From NCBI GenBank assembly GCA_002453475.1, contig DKGY01000082.1, positions 31,758-39,580 of the forward strand: a stretch of 7,823 nucleotides of DNA, given 5' to 3'. This stretch comes from Clostridium sp. UBA6758 (GTDB taxonomy: Bacteria > Bacillota > Clostridia > Clostridiales > Clostridiaceae). Under the pieces are notes generated by a model, which did no database searches, was not told the origin of the DNA, and saw only the letters and a list, made by a program, of their open reading frames with translations. A program made the translations under genes and the position numbers. The first letter of the stretch is position 1; each line of letters starts with the position of its first letter. Below, one piece after another: positions 6,739 through 7,823 of this stretch.

Positions 6739-6767
6739 ATTATAAATTATACTCTAAATTTAGTTAA
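6739..6767 (-). promoter_or_regulatory. SigA-type promoter candidate for scpAB
   Basis: Minus strand: TTAACT (6767-6762), 17-nt spacer, TATAAT (6744-6739), about 75 nt before the scpA start. An overlapping alternative is TTGTAA (6775-6770), 18 nt, TATAAT (6751-6746). Both -10 boxes are perfect, but in A+T-rich DNA chance matches are common. The position, downstream of the 6850-6884 terminator and upstream of scpA, supports the call. Confidence 0.5.
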
Positions 6768-6849
6768 AATTACAATAGTAAAAATAACTATTTTCAATTA
6801 TGACAATTATTATTTTGAAATATAAAACAATATTAAATAACCTTAAAAT

Positions 6850-6884
6850 AAAAAATCACCCTAAACACTTTAGAGTGATTTTTT
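6850..6884 (-). terminator. Bidirectional intrinsic terminator upstream of scpAB
   Basis: The stem AAAAAATCAC.CTAAA / TTTAG.GTGATTTTTT has 15 pairs, one C-A mismatch and a 3-nt loop. On the minus strand it is followed by T-rich ATTTTAAGG after six T in the stem; on the plus strand the six T run into ATATC. It would end the minus-strand transcript that comes from the carboxypeptidase gene through the tandem repeats, and it isolates scpAB. Confidence 0.8.
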
Positions 6885-7025
6885 ATATCAGCTTAATACA
6901 TTTGGGGTTGTATATTGTAACTGATAACTATAGCACTTAACTGAATTTTAAATTAGCCTTTACATATATATTTTTTACAGATATTTAAATTTTATTCTCT
7001 TAATTTAATTATTAAATATGTTTTT
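6885..7025. other. A+T-rich stretch with no recognised feature
   Basis: This stretch lies between the terminator and the tandem structured repeats. It is very A+T rich, with no open frame of note, no strong hairpin and no ribosome binding site. On the minus strand it would be the last part of the transcript carrying the repeats before termination. Confidence 0.5.
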
Positions 7026-7099
7026 ATCCGATGACTACCAGCTCTAATACTTCACCTTCTTTAGGATGATAGTAAAGAGCTGCTACGTCCCTGGATAAC
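7026..7099 (-). repeat. Tandem structured repeat, copy A (74 nt)
   Basis: This copy is 72 of 74 nt identical to copy B at 7136-7209. Read on the minus strand it forms one long hairpin: outer TTATCC/GGATAA (using flanking A residues), a 3x3 internal loop, GAC/GTC, a GTAG/GTA internal loop, a perfect CAGCTCT/AGAGCTG helix, and an apical part with TACT/AGTA and CATC/GGTG. G+C is 32 of 74, well above the surrounding intergenic DNA. Copy differences are t7052/c7162 and c7090/t7200. I do not recognise it as a named RNA family. Confidence 0.85.
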
Positions 7100-7135
7100 G
7101 ATTTCTAACCTTCGAAGAAGCTAAGAATTCTGTTA
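7097..7135 (-). repeat. Hairpin H1 between the two 74-nt copies
   Basis: On the minus strand the borders are AACAGA and TCGTT: AAC pairs with GTT (one bulged A), GA with TC, and the interior TTCTTAGCTTC / GAAGGTTAGAA pairs at 9 of 11 positions around a 3-nt loop. The same border layout recurs in H2. Confidence 0.65.
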
Positions 7136-7209
7136 ATCCGATGACTACCAGCTCTAATACTCCACCTTCTTTAGGATGATAGTAAAGAGCTGCTACGTCT
7201 CTGGATAAC
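7136..7209 (-). repeat. Tandem structured repeat, copy B (74 nt)
   Basis: This is the second copy of the 74-nt unit, 110 nt from copy A. On the minus strand the outer helix is GTTATCC / GGATTAAC with one bulged T. The substitution in the apical stem (A in copy A, G in copy B, minus strand) keeps pairing with T as a wobble only if the minus strand is the RNA. On the minus strand AGGAGG (7221-7216) stands just before it. Confidence 0.85.
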
Positions 7210-7228
7210 AAAATTCCTCCTAAAGGAC

Positions 7229-7273
7229 AACGACTTCTAAATATCAAAAACACTGATACTTAGAAGTCTGTTA
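7229..7273 (-). repeat. Hairpin H2 with conserved AACAGA / TCGTT borders
   Basis: A 14-bp stem (7232-7245 with 7255-7268) with a 9-nt loop, extended by AAC/GTT across one bulge. The single non-Watson-Crick position is G-U on the minus strand but A-C on the plus strand, pointing to minus-strand RNA. The borders match H1, and GGACAACGA here corresponds to GGATAACGA at the H1 edge, so this looks like a third, core-less unit. Confidence 0.7.
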
Positions 7274-7277
7274 GCAA

Positions 7278-7308
7278 GCTTCAGTGGGAGGAAAATTCCC
7301 TCTGAAGC
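7278..7308 (-). repeat. Hairpin H3 directly behind the carboxypeptidase gene
   Basis: GCTTCAG/CTGAAGC (7 bp) and GGGA/TCCC (4 bp) are separated by one mismatch. On the minus strand its TTCCTCC segment (7293-7287) is a perfect 7-nt complement of GGAGGAA at 7220-7214, so a long-range pairing is possible. It is bordered by TCTGTT (plus strand, 7316-7321), the third occurrence of the AACAGA border, which overlaps the carboxypeptidase stop codon. Confidence 0.6.
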
Positions 7309-7320
7309 AAAGAACTCTGT

Positions 7321-7823
7321 TTATATTGAATGATCAAATATATTTGATAATATATCTTTAATATTTTTAAAGAACTGTGATTGTTTTACTTCCCTATCAC
7401 TATATAATTCTACTTTTCCTAATAATTCATCTCCATTATAAACTTCACAATATCCAACCACATCACCAGCATTTATTTTCTTCAGTTCAGGATTAATATT
7501 TACTTTCTTTGTTAATTCTTCCTCTCCGCCTTTTTCGATGGTTACTTTCAAATCATCCTTTGCTTTTGCTATAAAGAAAGAATCACCTTTTTTATTTAAT
7601 GGAATTTGTTGCACATCACAATCCTTAGCTACTATAGTTTTGCTTTGGTATTTGGAAAATCCAAAATCCATAAGCTTACTTGCATCTGCATTTCTTTGCT
7701 TAAAAGAAGGTGCTCCCATTATTACTGCAAGCATTCTTACGTTATCTCTAGTTGCTGTGGAAGATATACAATACATAGCTTCTTGTGTAAACCCTGTTTT
7801 AAGTCCATCACACCCTTTATAAA
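7321..7823 (-). CDS. D-alanyl-D-alanine carboxypeptidase, C-terminal part (runs off the window)
   Basis: The reading frame is open to the right edge of the window; 166 codons are visible and the start lies outside. The visible part begins YKGCDGLKTGFTQEA, which contains the third active-site motif of the S11 family, K-T-G (Lys codon at 7800-7798), and continues with RMLAVIMGAP, typical of DacA/DacF proteins. The PBP5-type C-terminal beta domain follows, and the protein ends in an amphipathic helix (FFKNIKDILSNIF) suited to membrane anchoring. A Met at 7776 is internal, not the start. The SxxK and SxN motifs are not in the window. It is a distinct paralogue of the gene at 2776-3891, with low direct similarity outside the motifs. 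The stop codon touches the first border of the structured repeat block. Confidence 0.92.
   Translation of the reverse strand, partial: YKGCDGLKTGFTQEAMYCISSTATRDNVRMLAVIMGAPSFKQRNADASKLMDFGFSKYQSKTIVAKDCDVQQIPLNKKGDSFFIAKAKDDLKVTIEKGGEEELTKKVNINPELKKINAGDVVGYCEVYNGDELLGKVELYSDREVKQSQFFKNIKDILSNIFDHSI

Noticed and set aside
7026..7209. CRISPR array interpretation of the direct repeats
   Set aside because: Only two repeats, 74 nt long, with a spacer that is itself a hairpin related to another spacer; not CRISPR-like, and no cas genes.
7538..7822. Plus-strand frame of 94 codons at the right edge
   Set aside because: Antisense to the carboxypeptidase, which carries the K-T-G motif and the PBP5-type C-terminal domain.

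Overview
The window reads as a piece of a low-GC, endospore-forming Clostridium-type chromosome. Base use is strongly A+T rich, nearly every gene has a GGAGG-type ribosome binding site, and several products are sporulation-linked: two small CotF-like coat proteins, a GerW/YtfJ protein with its DUF2953 (YtfI-like) partner, and two D,D-carboxypeptidases. The exact species cannot be read from the sequence; a relative of the C. botulinum / C. sporogenes / C. tetani type is plausible. No phage, transposase, CRISPR, tRNA or rRNA gene is visible.

Layout. (1) 173-619, plus strand: a two-gene coat operon, followed by about 400 bp without a convincing gene but with two strong inverted repeats. (2) 1027-2674, minus strand: a two-gene redox operon. 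The first gene encodes an iron-sulfur/flavin electron-transfer protein of the PyrK / sulfide dehydrogenase type. The second, overlapping it by 4 nt, is an FAD oxidoreductase gene that is broken: its N-terminal and C-terminal ends are present in different frames and the middle is missing. (3) 2776-3891, minus strand: a complete secreted D-Ala-D-Ala carboxypeptidase with a textbook terminator. (4) 4019-5028, plus strand: DUF2953 and gerW/ytfJ, overlapping by 1 nt, divergent from the carboxypeptidase. (5) 5041-5154: a long imperfect palindrome between convergent genes, acting as the scpAB terminator and possibly a small inserted element. (6) 5192-6665, minus strand: scpA-scpB, overlapping by 8 nt, which encode the two non-SMC subunits of the chromosome condensation complex. 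(7) 6666-7320: a 655-bp gap with the scpA promoter, a bidirectional terminator and a relatively G+C-rich block of tandem structured repeats. (8) 7321-7823, minus strand: the C-terminal part of a second D-Ala-D-Ala carboxypeptidase, running off the window.

The most unexplained sequence is 7026-7321. Two 74-nt copies (72 of 74 identical, 110-nt period) alternate with hairpins that share AACAGA / TCGTT borders. The base changes and wobble pairs favour a minus-strand RNA transcribed behind the carboxypeptidase gene. I do not recognise it as a known RNA family. The second point of interest is the internally deleted oxidoreductase, which leaves an apparently intact partner subunit without its flavoprotein.
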